This document shows positions 1 to 6,610 of a stretch of 8,627 nt of DNA, one piece after another. The DNA is taken from the NCBI GenBank assembly GCA_900546895.1, contig UREO01000115.1, forward strand, positions 1-8,627. The letters run 5' to 3'. Origin of the DNA: an uncultured Oscillospiraceae bacterium (GTDB taxonomy: Bacteria; Bacillota; Clostridia; Oscillospirales; Acutalibacteraceae). Within the stretch, counting starts at the first letter, position 1, and each line of letters begins with the position of its first letter. Under the pieces are notes generated by a model. It was not told the DNA's origin and did no database searches. It worked only from the letters and a program-made list of their open reading frames with translations. Made by a program: the position numbers and the translations under genes.

Positions 1-667
1 GGATCATGCGGGCATAATTAATCAGGTCAATATAAGAGTTGAAAATGTCACGGAGCTGTCTTGCGGTTTCCCCATGGGTATAGCGGTCGATTACTTCAAA
101 AACACTGTTGTATAAATAGGTGTACAGCGTATTTTCAATTCCGGTATAATTGATCGGAATTCCTTTAATTGGCTTGAAACCTTCCAGAAGCTTTTGGTAT
201 GGCGTGTGGCTGAGCGCACTGAGCAGGTCGTCGTAGCTTTTGATCTGGCTGAGCGACGTCAGGTTGATGTGCGTATGCCGGGTCAGATACATCGGCAAAG
301 AGAACAGATAATCCTCCGGCGAGCCGGCTTCCAGTAAAAGAATGCTGTGGAGAATCTGCTCGATTTCGCTGCGCATGATCGGATATTGGGCAAAATGATC
401 CCCGACAGATATTTCGTATCTGCACAGGGACGCATAATCCTCGAAAAGCTTCTGTTTCAGCTTGGCCTCAAGCTGGCCGCGGTGGGCGCTGTTTTGGTTG
501 ATTCCCGCGAGCGCCCTGCTGTAAACCGTCCGTGTTTTCAGGTAATTGGCAACTTCCCCCACGCTCTGGCATGCCAGCAATTCCCTGTAATTCTGTTTGG
601 TAAGACGCCTTCCGTACATGGCACGCGCTTTCGACAAAATCGCATTGGAAGAAAAGGTGGAAAGCAT
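1..667 (-). CDS. V/A-type ATP synthase/ATPase subunit C (AC39 family), partial at its 3' end
   Basis: Reading the minus strand from the ATG at 665-667 gives 222 codons with no stop before the window edge, so the C-terminal part is missing (the family is usually about 330 residues). The N-terminus contains SNAILSKARAMYGRRLTK followed by a segment like 'YRELLACQSVGEVANYLKTR', which is the typical opening of vATP-synt_AC39 proteins. The rest is helix-rich and has no membrane segment. In this family the protein is the funnel-shaped central-stalk socket that couples the V1/A1 head to the membrane rotor. It starts 6 bp after the stop of the small stalk gene, and its Shine-Dalgarno AGGAGAG (677-683) sits at the end of that gene, so the two are co-transcribed and probably translationally coupled. 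The rest of the operon (I, K, E, F, A, B, D) would be expected beyond position 1; that is inference. Confidence 0.88.
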   Translation of the reverse strand, partial: MLSTFSSNAILSKARAMYGRRLTKQNYRELLACQSVGEVANYLKTRTVYSRALAGINQNSAHRGQLEAKLKQKLFEDYASLCRYEISVGDHFAQYPIMRSEIEQILHSILLLEAGSPEDYLFSLPMYLTRHTHINLTSLSQIKSYDDLLSALSHTPYQKLLEGFKPIKGIPINYTGIENTLYTYLYNSVFEVIDRYTHGETARQLRDIFNSYIDLINYARMI

Positions 668-673
668 TTTTTA

Positions 674-985
674 TCACTCTCCTAATACGCGCGCGACGAT
701 TTCGTTTACCCAGTTGTCGCCGTTTTTGTTGTAAAGGTCGTCAAGCTTTGAAGAAAGCGCGGCAATCTTCTTTTTTTTCTCATTCCATTCAGCCTCGGCA
801 ACCGCGCGCTCCTTCGGCTCGTTCAGAATGATTCGTTTTCTGGCTCTTTCCAGATAGTCGTTTCGAATCTGTTCCCGTTTTCCCGCGATTTCTTTTTCGG
901 AACTAACTTTTTCCTGCTGGGCCGCGTCCGTAATTTCTCTGGCCTGACGGTCCATTTCGACAATCTGCTTAATCAAATCCTGCAT
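674..985 (-). CDS. Small coiled-coil protein, probable V/A-type ATPase peripheral-stalk (G/H-type) subunit
   Basis: This is a 103-residue, highly charged protein without a signal peptide or membrane segment. Residues 1-85 are almost entirely Glu/Lys/Arg/Ala/Gln/Ile/Leu in a heptad-like pattern (IVEMDRQAREI, EKEIAGKREQI, AEWNEKKKKIAAL), as expected of a long single helix. The tail is NWVNEIVARVLGE, and a similar ending is common in clostridial ATPase stalk subunits. It is the first gene after the promoter at 1065-1093 and directly precedes the AC39 subunit gene, which is the main support for assigning it to the ATPase. The ATG at 983-985 has AGGAGG at 995-1000, 9 nt upstream. The coding strand has an A8 run in the EKKKK stretch (771-778). 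Sequence similarity alone would not separate subunit G/H from a short subunit E relative, so the exact subunit letter is uncertain. Confidence 0.75.
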   Translation of the reverse strand: MQDLIKQIVEMDRQAREITDAAQQEKVSSEKEIAGKREQIRNDYLERARKRIILNEPKERAVAEAEWNEKKKKIAALSSKLDDLYNKNGDNWVNEIVARVLGE

Positions 986-1064
986 TTGACCGCGCCTCCT
1001 TGTGGCGAAATAAACAATTTATTTCAAAATATTTGTAAACATATTACATACTCGGCGATTATCA

Positions 1065-1093
1065 ATTATAGTCCTGTTGTGCTGCTTTTACAA
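1065..1093 (-). promoter_or_regulatory. Sigma-A-type promoter of the V/A-ATPase operon
   Basis: On the minus strand a TTGTAA box (1088-1093) is followed after exactly 17 nt by a perfect TATAAT (1065-1070). Transcription would start near 1058, about 70 nt before the ATG at 985. The spacer from 1001 to 1194 is A+T-rich and otherwise empty. I see no clear terminator for the upstream PFL gene in it, so some read-through from that operon is possible. A second TATAAT (1134-1139) has no matching -35 box. Confidence 0.65.
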
Positions 1094-1194
1094 TATGCAA
1101 TAATACGCAAGGAACAGTATCGTTTTTTATAAAATTATACACTTTGTTTAAAATTAGCATAAAAACATGAATTTTGTGACCAAATAATTCCGCT

Positions 1195-2553
1195 TTAATT
1201 TTTAAGACTTTGCATCGGCGCGGGAATTCTTCCACCGCGTTCTATAAATTTCAAAGGGGAGTACCGGTTGACCTCCATCACGGGGCCGCCGCCCAGAAGG
1301 CCGCCGAAATTCAGCTCTTCTCCGGCCTTTTTCCCGATAGCCGGAATGATGCGCACGGCGGTGGTTTTTGAGTTGACCATGCCGATTGCGGCTTCATCCG
1401 CAATAATAGCGGAGAGAATTTCCGCGGGTGTGTCGCCCGGGACCGCAATCATGTCCAGACCTACGGAGCACACGGCGGTCATTGCTTCCAGCTTGACGAT
1501 GCTCAGCGCGCCGCACCGTGCGGCATGAATCATGCCTGCGTCCTCCGTTACCGGGATAAACGCGCCGGACAGCCCGCCTACGTGGGAGGATGCCATCACG
1601 CCGCCCTTTTTGACGGCGTCGTTCAGAAGGGCGAGAGCGGCTGTCGTGCCGTGCGCGCCGCAGCACTCCAGGCCCATCTCCTCCAGAATATATGCTACGG
1701 AATCGCCCACGGCCGGAGTCGGCGCAAGGGAAAGGTCAACAATGCCGAACGGAACGTACAGCCTGCGGGAGGCTTCCTGCGCCACCAGCTGGCCCATGCG
1801 TGTGATCTTAAACGCCGTTTTCTTAACGATATCCGCTACCGCCGTAATGTCGCAGTCGCCGGCCTTTGCCAGCGCCGCGCGGACGACGCCGGGACCGGAA
1901 ACGCCCACGTTGATCACGCAGTCCGGTTCGCCCGCCCCGTGAAAGGCGCCCGCCATAAACGGATTGTCCTCCGGCGCGTTGCAGAAAACGACCAGTTTGG
2001 CCGCGCCGATGCAGTCCCGGTCGGCGGTGGCCTTTGCCAGCTCGCGGATGATTTTGCCCATTTTGGCTACAGCGTCCATGTTGATGCCCGCCTTGGTTGT
2101 CCCGATATTGACGGAGGAGCAGACGAATTCCGTCTCGCTCAGCGCTTCCGGAATGCTCTTGATCAGGGCGTAGTCGCCGGGCGCAAACCCTTTGTGAACC
2201 AGCGCGGAATAACCGCCGATGAAGTTGACGCCGGTCGATTTGGCGGCGCGGTCAAGGGCTTTTGCAAAATGCACCGGGTTGTTGCCGGGGCACGCGGCCG
2301 CGATCATTGCAATGGGGGTAACGGCGATTCTTTTGTGAATGATCGGGATGCCGTATTCTTTGCTGATATCCTCGCCGGTTTTTACCAGATTACCCGCGTA
2401 ACGGCAAATTTTATCGTAAATTTTATCGCAGGATTTATCGATGTCCGAATCGACACAGTCCAAAAGGGATATCCCCATTGTAATGGTGCGTACGTCCAGA
2501 TTTTCATTGTCGATCATGTTGATGGTTTCCAGTATATCATGGGAGTTGACCAT
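1195..2553 (-). CDS. PFL family protein (UPF0210/DUF711)
   Basis: This is a 452-residue soluble protein that matches the UPF0210 family over its full length. It opens with 'DILETINMIDNENLDVRTITMGISLLDC', followed by IIHKRIAVTPIAMIAAAC at 71-88. The middle holds FCNAPEDNPFMAGAFHGAGEPDCVINVGVSGPGVV (190-224), and the end holds a glycine-rich FGGLLGGGPVMEVN (416-429). The family is distantly related to pyruvate formate-lyase folds, which explains the name. I see no glycyl-radical signature, and PFL activity should not be assumed. The function is unknown. The protein is rich in cysteine and glycine, and a nucleotide- or metabolite-binding enzyme role is plausible but unproven. It lies 38 nt downstream of the ACT-domain gene, a pairing conserved in many Firmicutes and some archaea. 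The ATG at 2551-2553 has TGAGG (2561-2565) 7 nt upstream. Confidence 0.93.
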   Translation of the reverse strand: MVNSHDILETINMIDNENLDVRTITMGISLLDCVDSDIDKSCDKIYDKICRYAGNLVKTGEDISKEYGIPIIHKRIAVTPIAMIAAACPGNNPVHFAKALDRAAKSTGVNFIGGYSALVHKGFAPGDYALIKSIPEALSETEFVCSSVNIGTTKAGINMDAVAKMGKIIRELAKATADRDCIGAAKLVVFCNAPEDNPFMAGAFHGAGEPDCVINVGVSGPGVVRAALAKAGDCDITAVADIVKKTAFKITRMGQLVAQEASRRLYVPFGIVDLSLAPTPAVGDSVAYILEEMGLECCGAHGTTAALALLNDAVKKGGVMASSHVGGLSGAFIPVTEDAGMIHAARCGALSIVKLEAMTAVCSVGLDMIAVPGDTPAEILSAIIADEAAIGMVNSKTTAVRIIPAIGKKAGEELNFGGLLGGGPVMEVNRYSPLKFIERGGRIPAPMQSLKN

Positions 2554-2591
2554 TGCTTGTCCTCAGACCCTTCTTTTATATAATGTAGGAG

Positions 2592-2861
2592 TTATACCCG
2601 GTGCATGGAGTTGAAGATATCCTCGTGCATGACGTGGATGGTCAGGTTCATGTCGCTGCCGATTGCCGTAAGCTTGTCCGAAAGCTCGTTGAAAGGGACA
2701 GTGGATTTTGAAATATCCACCATCATGATCATGGCGAACAGGTCCTGCAAAATGGATTGTGTCACTTCTACTACGTTGACGCCGTTGTCGGCACAGATCG
2801 TAGAGACCCTGGCAAGGATGCCCACCATATCTTTGCCTATGACCGTAATTACCGCACGCAT
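2592..2861 (-). CDS. ACT domain-containing protein (UPF0237)
   Basis: The 89-residue protein is a single ACT domain: the beta-loop-helix MRAVITVIGKDMVGILARVSTICADNGVNVVEV is followed by the second strand pair (FAMIMMVDIS) and a C-terminal helix. The ACT ligand loop GKDMVGILA lies at residues 9-17. Free-standing ACT domains usually dimerise and bind amino acids or other small ligands as allosteric sensors. This family is nearly always encoded next to the PFL/UPF0210 protein, and here it precedes that gene in the same operon, so it probably regulates or partners it (inference). GGAGGT at 2869-2874 is 7 nt from the ATG at 2859-2861. The promoter is at 3008-3036, giving a long leader that contains the hairpin at 2917-2973. 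Confidence 0.92.
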   Translation of the reverse strand: MRAVITVIGKDMVGILARVSTICADNGVNVVEVTQSILQDLFAMIMMVDISKSTVPFNELSDKLTAIGSDMNLTIHVMHEDIFNSMHRV

Positions 2862-2916
2862 AGTTATTACCTCCAGATAAATATTGTTTACAGCATTTCC
2901 AGTCGATTCTGCAACA

Positions 2917-2973
2917 AGTTTGCGTTTCTCCCCCGCCTCTGGCGGGGGAGAAACGTGTTTTGTCTCGCAAACT
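2917..2973 (-). repeat. Nested inverted repeat (strong stem-loop) in the ACT-PFL operon leader
   Basis: CGTTTCTCCCCCGCC (2923-2937) and GGCGGGGGAGAAACG (2941-2955) are perfect reverse complements of 15 bp separated by TCT. Outside them, AGTTTGCG (2917-2924) and CGCAAACT (2966-2973) are also perfect reverse complements. The outer left arm overlaps the inner one by 2 nt, and an asymmetric stretch of about 11 nt lies on the right, so the two folds could compete. The structure lies in the predicted 5' untranslated RNA of the ACT-PFL operon, about 50 nt from its Shine-Dalgarno. No run of U follows the stem in the minus-strand transcript, so it is not a classic intrinsic terminator. It could be a stabilising leader hairpin, part of a regulatory fold, a protein-binding site, or a copy of a dispersed palindromic repeat. 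Confidence 0.8.
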
Positions 2974-3007
2974 GAAATGGAATTGCTACAGGAAAAACTT
3001 ACATTTC

Positions 3008-3036
3008 ATTATGAACGACATTTGAATTCTTGTCAA
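3008..3036 (-). promoter_or_regulatory. Sigma-A-type promoter of the ACT-PFL operon
   Basis: On the minus strand a perfect TTGACA (3031-3036) is followed after 17 nt by CATAAT (3008-3013). A start near 3001 gives a leader of about 140 nt ahead of the ACT gene ATG, which is long for a housekeeping gene and holds the stem-loop at 2917-2973. The promoter is divergent from the one serving the histidinol-phosphatase operon. Confidence 0.68.
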
Positions 3037-3111
3037 TAGAGGCCGGGAGGCGCGCGGCGTAGTCAATCTGTTTAAACATAAGCTCTTTTATCGGGTGCAA
3101 AATAGGGATGA

Positions 3112-3141
3112 TTGACCTATAAATATACGGCGTTTTATGAT
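3112..3141 (+). promoter_or_regulatory. Sigma-A-type promoter of the histidinol-phosphatase/aminotransferase operon
   Basis: TTGACC (3112-3117) is followed after 18 nt by TATGAT (3136-3141), with a second TATGAT directly after it. Transcription would start near 3148, about 56 nt before the ATG at 3204. No other convincing promoter was found within the five-gene run that follows. Confidence 0.6.
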
Positions 3142-3203
3142 ATGATAAGATATTATATTATTAAGAAAATTTGAGGCAATTCGTTTTTACCGGGAGGAAA
3201 TTT

Positions 3204-4016
3204 ATGAAATATCATTATATATCGGATAGCCACGTCCATTCCGACTGTTCCCGCGACGCCAACGACCCGACCATGATGATGTGCGAAAGCGCGGTGCGAC
3301 TCGGGCTTTATTCCATCACCATGACGGATCATTGCGAATGCAACGTCTACCGGGAGGAAGAGTACGACAGAAGCATCCGGCAGTCTTACTTTGAAGCGCG
3401 CAAGGCGGGCGCCGTTTTTCACAGCCGCCTGCATGTCTATGCCGGCGTGGAGCTTGGACAGCCTGTACAGGACACTGCCGCCGCGGACGATGTTCTCGGC
3501 TCCTGCGACTTCGATTTTGTGCTTGCTTCCGTGCACAGCATAAAAAACACTGTGGATTTTTACGATTTGGATTACAGTCACGCGGATGTTGACGATGCCC
3601 TGGAACGGTACTTTGACGAGATTCTGGAAGTAATCGAATGGGGAAAATTCGATTCGCTTGCCCACTTGACCTATCCCTGGCGATATATCGTCGGCGAACA
3701 CAACATCAAAATCGATAATCAAAAATTTGAAGGAAGAATAGACGAAGTACTGAAGGCGCTGATCTTGAAGCACAGGGCGCTGGAGATCAACACTTCGGGT
3801 CTCCGCCAGAAAATCGGTACGACTCTGCCGGATCTGCCGGTGCTGGCCCGTTACCGCGAGCTGGGCGGCAAGCTGATCACCATCGGTTCGGACGCGCACC
3901 GATGGGCCGACGTGGGGGGCGGGGTGGAAAAGGGGCTCAGCCTTTTGCTTGCCGCAGGGTTCCATCATTTTACCGTTTATCAGCATCATATACCTAAATT
4001 TTTACCGATATCTTAA
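3204..4016 (+). CDS. hisK: Histidinol-phosphatase, PHP (HisK/HisJ) family
   Basis: The 270-residue cytoplasmic enzyme would remove phosphate from L-histidinol phosphate, the penultimate part of histidine synthesis. All PHP metal-site motifs are present in order: DSHVHSD with H10 and H12, MTDHCE with D42 and H43, GVELG with E83, ASVHSI with H111, LAHLTYP with H154, and IGSDAH with D230 and H232. EINTSG (194-199) is also typical of the HisJ-type branch. The length fits the family. I chose ATG 3204 because GGGAGGA (3192-3198) precedes it at normal spacing; an in-frame TTG at 3171 would add 11 residues but lacks a good site. It is the first gene of the plus-strand run and is separate from any his operon here. 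Other PHP phosphoesterase activities remain possible. Confidence 0.88.
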   Translation: MKYHYISDSHVHSDCSRDANDPTMMMCESAVRLGLYSITMTDHCECNVYREEEYDRSIRQSYFEARKAGAVFHSRLHVYAGVELGQPVQDTAAADDVLGSCDFDFVLASVHSIKNTVDFYDLDYSHADVDDALERYFDEILEVIEWGKFDSLAHLTYPWRYIVGEHNIKIDNQKFEGRIDEVLKALILKHRALEINTSGLRQKIGTTLPDLPVLARYRELGGKLITIGSDAHRWADVGGGVEKGLSLLLAAGFHHFTVYQHHIPKFLPIS

Positions 4017-4045
4017 ATTCATGAAAAATTTTGGGAGGAATTATT

Positions 4046-4531
4046 ATGGACCGTTTACTGAATCTTCTGGATGAAAATGCACGCCTGAGCACCGAGCAGC
4101 TGGCCGTTATGTTGAACAAGACCCCGGACGAGGTTGCCGACGCAATCGCCGATTACGAAAAGCAGGGGGTGATCAGGGGTTATAAAGCGCTTATCAACTG
4201 GGAAAAAATCGATGAGAATAAAGCAAGCGCGCTGATCGAGCTGCGCGTATCGCCGAAGCGCGACCGCGGCTTTGACGAAATTGCCAACCGCATTATGCAG
4301 TTTGACGAGGTGGAAAGCGTTTACCTGATGTCCGGCGGCTATGACTTGGCGGTTAAGGTGCACGGCAAAAGCATGCAGGAAATCGCTATGTTTGTGATGC
4401 GCCGCCTGTCCACGCTCGACTCCGTCCTTTCCACAGCCACCCACTTTATCCTGACCCGTTACAAAGACGGCGGCGTCATCCTCAACTCCGAGGATGAGAA
4501 GGACGAGAGAAGGAGTGTTCTGTGTGATTGA
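4046..4531 (+). CDS. Lrp/AsnC-family transcriptional regulator
   Basis: This 161-residue protein has an N-terminal winged helix-turn-helix (about residues 1-50, with ARLSTEQLAVMLNKTPDEV as the helix-turn-helix region and GVIRGYKALIN as the wing) and a C-terminal RAM/AsnC ligand-binding domain (about 60-140). The RAM hallmark MSGGYDLAVKV is at 95-105. Such proteins form octamers or dimers and sense amino acids. Its gene overlaps the following aminotransferase gene by 8 bp, as with B. subtilis AlaR (YugG) beside AlaT, so control of that aminotransferase and alanine-related metabolism is a reasonable inference. The tail after residue 146 is short and highly charged. ATG 4046 has GGAGGA (4034-4039) 6 nt upstream; the in-frame TTG at 4031 overlaps that region and is unlikely. 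The hisK stop is 29 nt upstream. Confidence 0.92.
   Translation: MDRLLNLLDENARLSTEQLAVMLNKTPDEVADAIADYEKQGVIRGYKALINWEKIDENKASALIELRVSPKRDRGFDEIANRIMQFDEVESVYLMSGGYDLAVKVHGKSMQEIAMFVMRRLSTLDSVLSTATHFILTRYKDGGVILNSEDEKDERRSVLCD
4510..4515 (+). promoter_or_regulatory. Ribosome binding site deciding the GTG start of the aminotransferase
   Basis: AAGGAG lies inside the end of the Lrp-family gene, 8 nt before the GTG at 4524-4526. The upstream in-frame ATG at 4494 has no comparable site at useful distance and would add ten residues (MRRTREGVFC) that are not expected in the family. The internal site and the 8-bp gene overlap point to translational coupling. Confidence 0.7.
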
Positions 4532-5693
4532 TTACCAGTCCGTGCTCAATAAGGAAATCAGGCAGCTGAAGCCGTCCGGAATCCGCCGCTTCTTCGACAT
4601 TGCGAACGAGATGGAGAACGTGATCTCCCTGTCCATCGGCGAACCCGACTTTTCCACGCCCTGGCATGTCCGTCAGGAGGGAATCAAATCGCTGGAGGAC
4701 GGCAAGACATGGTATTCGCCGAACCGCGGATTTATCGAGCTGAGGGAAGAAATCTGCCGGTGGCTGAAGCGCCGCTACCATATTGAATATGAGGCAAAAA
4801 CGGACGTCGTCGTGACGGTGGGCGGCAGCGAGGCGATCGATCTGTGTATCCGCTGCCTGATTAACCCCGGCGAGGAAGTGCTGATCCCAGAACCGAGCTT
4901 TGTGTGCTACCGTCCGCTGACAGAAATGGCGGGCGGCGTGCCGGTTACGATCGAAACGAAGCAGGAGGATCAATTCCGTCTGACCGCGAAAGCGCTGCGG
5001 GAAAAGATCACGCCGAAAACGAAGCTGCTGATTCTTCCGTTTCCCAACAACCCGACCGGCGCGGTCATGCGCCGCAAAAATCTGGAGGAGATCGCCGAGG
5101 TCGTCCGGGAAAACGACCTGCTGGTGCTTTCAGACGAAATCTACAGCGAACTCACCTACGGCGATACCCGCCACGTCTCTTTTGCCGCGATCGAAGGAAT
5201 GAAAGAGCGCACCGTTGTCGTGAACGGTTTTTCCAAAGCGTTTGCCATGACTGGCTGGCGCCTCGGCTATGCCGTAGGGCCTAAGCAAATCGTGGGGCAG
5301 ATGACGAAGCTTCATCAGTACGGCATTATGAGCGCCCCCACCATGGCGCAGTACGCCGCGATAGAAGCTCTGAAAAACGGCGACGGCGACATTGACGAAA
5401 TGCGGGAACAGTACGACATGCGCCGCCGGCTGATTGTGGACGGATTTAATTCCATGGGGCTGACCTGCTTTGAACCGGAAGGGGCTTTTTATGTGTTCCC
5501 CTGCATTCAGAAAACGGGAATGACCTCTCAGGCTTTCTGCGAAAAGCTGATTTACGCGGAGCATGTCGCGGTCGTTCCGGGCGACGCTTTCGGCAGCTGC
5601 GGGGAAGGGTATGTCCGCGTGTCCTATTCGTATTCCATTAAGCATATTACGGAAGCAATGTCACGGATCGGCCATTTCCTGAAAAACTTATAA
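4524..5693 (+). CDS. Pyridoxal-phosphate-dependent class I/II aminotransferase (AlaT/PatA-like)
   Basis: Starting at GTG 4524 the protein has 389 residues, a normal length for fold-type I aminotransferases. Visible landmarks are LSIGEPDFSTP (36-46), the cofactor-binding region VTVGGSEAIDL (97-107), FPNNPTG (173-179, with N176), SDEIYSEL (203-210, with D204 and Y207), the Schiff-base lysine K238 in GFSKAFAMTGWRLGYAVGP, and YVRVSYS with substrate-carboxylate arginine R365. The SKAFAMTGWRLG type belongs to the AspC/PatA/AlaT subgroup rather than to HisC, even though a histidinol-phosphatase is two genes upstream. Pairing with an Lrp-type regulator recalls B. subtilis AlaR-AlaT, so alanine transamination is the best guess. 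Aspartate or aromatic substrates cannot be excluded. The ispE gene starts 24 nt downstream. Confidence 0.93.
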   Translation: MIDYQSVLNKEIRQLKPSGIRRFFDIANEMENVISLSIGEPDFSTPWHVRQEGIKSLEDGKTWYSPNRGFIELREEICRWLKRRYHIEYEAKTDVVVTVGGSEAIDLCIRCLINPGEEVLIPEPSFVCYRPLTEMAGGVPVTIETKQEDQFRLTAKALREKITPKTKLLILPFPNNPTGAVMRRKNLEEIAEVVRENDLLVLSDEIYSELTYGDTRHVSFAAIEGMKERTVVVNGFSKAFAMTGWRLGYAVGPKQIVGQMTKLHQYGIMSAPTMAQYAAIEALKNGDGDIDEMREQYDMRRRLIVDGFNSMGLTCFEPEGAFYVFPCIQKTGMTSQAFCEKLIYAEHVAVVPGDAFGSCGEGYVRVSYSYSIKHITEAMSRIGHFLKNL

Positions 5694-5717
5694 GGCTCGG
5701 AAGAGGAGAACAAAAGG

Positions 5718-6584
5718 ATGCCTTTCACAGTCAAAGCAAACGCGAAAATCAACCTTACGCTGGATATTACCGGGAAACGGGAGGACGGCTATCATTTTCT
5801 GCGCATGGTGATGCAGTCCGTCACCCTTAGCGATACCCTTACGCTCCGTACGGAAGGAAAGGGGATCCGCCTTTTGTGCGGTCGAAGTGAAATTCCCTGT
5901 AATGAACTTAATACCGTTTATAAAGCCGCGTCAGCCTTTTTTGACCATACCGGCATTAACCCGGATCTGACGGTACATATTGATAAGGCGATTCCGTCCC
6001 AGGCCGGACTGGGCGGCGGAAGCGCCGACGCCGCCGCCGTGCTGCTTGCGCTGAACCAACTATACGGCGCCGGTTTAACGGAGCAAACGCTCTGTGAAAT
6101 CGGGCTGAAAATCGGCGCGGACGTTCCGTTCTGCGTTGTCGGCGGGACCGCGCTTGCCGAAGGGATCGGGGAAAAGCTGACGGCTTTGCCCGCCCTGCCC
6201 CCGTGCCGTATTGTGATCTGTAAGCCGCCGGTGGGGGTCGATACCAAAAGGGCCTATGCGCTGGCGGACGCCGCTTTGAAAAAGGAGAGCGGTTTTTCCG
6301 CCGCCATGCTCGACGCGGTCCGAAGGGGCGACCTCAGCGCGGTCGCGCGGAATCTTGGCAATGAGTTTGAACAGGTGATGCACCTTGCAGAAGCGGCCCA
6401 TATCAAAAGCGCGATGCTTCGGCACGGAGCACTCGGCGCGTGTATGACCGGAAGCGGCTCGGCCGTCTTTGGTATTTTTGAAGAGGATGAAAAGGCCATG
6501 TCCTGCCAATCGGTGCTGAAGGACATTTATCCCGAAGCCTTTGTCTGTGAGCCGGCCTCCTTTGGCTGTCTGCTTCAAGGGTAA
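5718..6584 (+). CDS. ispE: 4-diphosphocytidyl-2-C-methyl-D-erythritol kinase (IspE)
   Basis: This 288-residue GHMP-superfamily kinase phosphorylates CDP-ME at the 2-position using ATP, the fourth step of the MEP route to isoprenoids. Family marks are AKINLTLDITGKREDGYH near the N-terminus with catalytic K10, the ATP-binding glycine-rich motif PSQAGLGGGSADAAAVL (93-109), GADVPFC with catalytic D135, and the C-terminal MTGSGSAVFG (243-252). The length is typical. The ATG at 5718 has GAGGAG (5703-5708) 9 nt upstream. It lies 24 nt after the aminotransferase gene and 26 nt before the fumarylacetoacetate-hydrolase-family gene, so it is probably co-transcribed with them. The neighbours give no isoprenoid link. 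Confidence 0.96.
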   Translation: MPFTVKANAKINLTLDITGKREDGYHFLRMVMQSVTLSDTLTLRTEGKGIRLLCGRSEIPCNELNTVYKAASAFFDHTGINPDLTVHIDKAIPSQAGLGGGSADAAAVLLALNQLYGAGLTEQTLCEIGLKIGADVPFCVVGGTALAEGIGEKLTALPALPPCRIVICKPPVGVDTKRAYALADAALKKESGFSAAMLDAVRRGDLSAVARNLGNEFEQVMHLAEAAHIKSAMLRHGALGACMTGSGSAVFGIFEEDEKAMSCQSVLKDIYPEAFVCEPASFGCLLQG

Positions 6585-6610
6585 TTGTCCGGGCTTTAAG
6601 GAGGGCACTT

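Noticed and set aside
165..677. Open frames in other frames across the AC39 subunit gene (165-425, 347-685, 468-677)
   Set aside because: The frame beginning at 667 on the minus strand reads through the whole stretch with clear AC39 features; the others are out-of-frame shadows.
1134..1139. Second TATAAT upstream of the ATPase operon
   Set aside because: No acceptable -35 box or extended -10 is found at the right distance, and A+T-rich spacers give such hexamers by chance.
1525..2583. Long plus-strand open frame of 352 codons opposite the PFL-family gene
   Set aside because: It is a shadow of the well-recognised minus-strand UPF0210 gene. Its translation is Arg/His/Gly-rich with no family resemblance, and it has no ribosome binding site.
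2923..2955. Palindrome as an intrinsic terminator
   Set aside because: It lies between divergent promoters, inside the leader of the minus-strand operon, and no U tract follows it in that direction. On the plus strand there is only TGTTTTG and no gene upstream to terminate.
3153..3989. Minus-strand open frame of 278 codons opposite the histidinol-phosphatase
   Set aside because: It is antisense to a gene with all PHP motifs intact, and its product shows no recognisable domain.
4524..5693. Aminotransferase as HisC, partner of the histidinol-phosphatase
   Set aside because: The lysine motif SKAFAMTGWRLG and the rest of the signature fit the AspC/PatA/AlaT subgroup rather than the HisC pattern, and the Lrp pairing favours an amino-acid transaminase.
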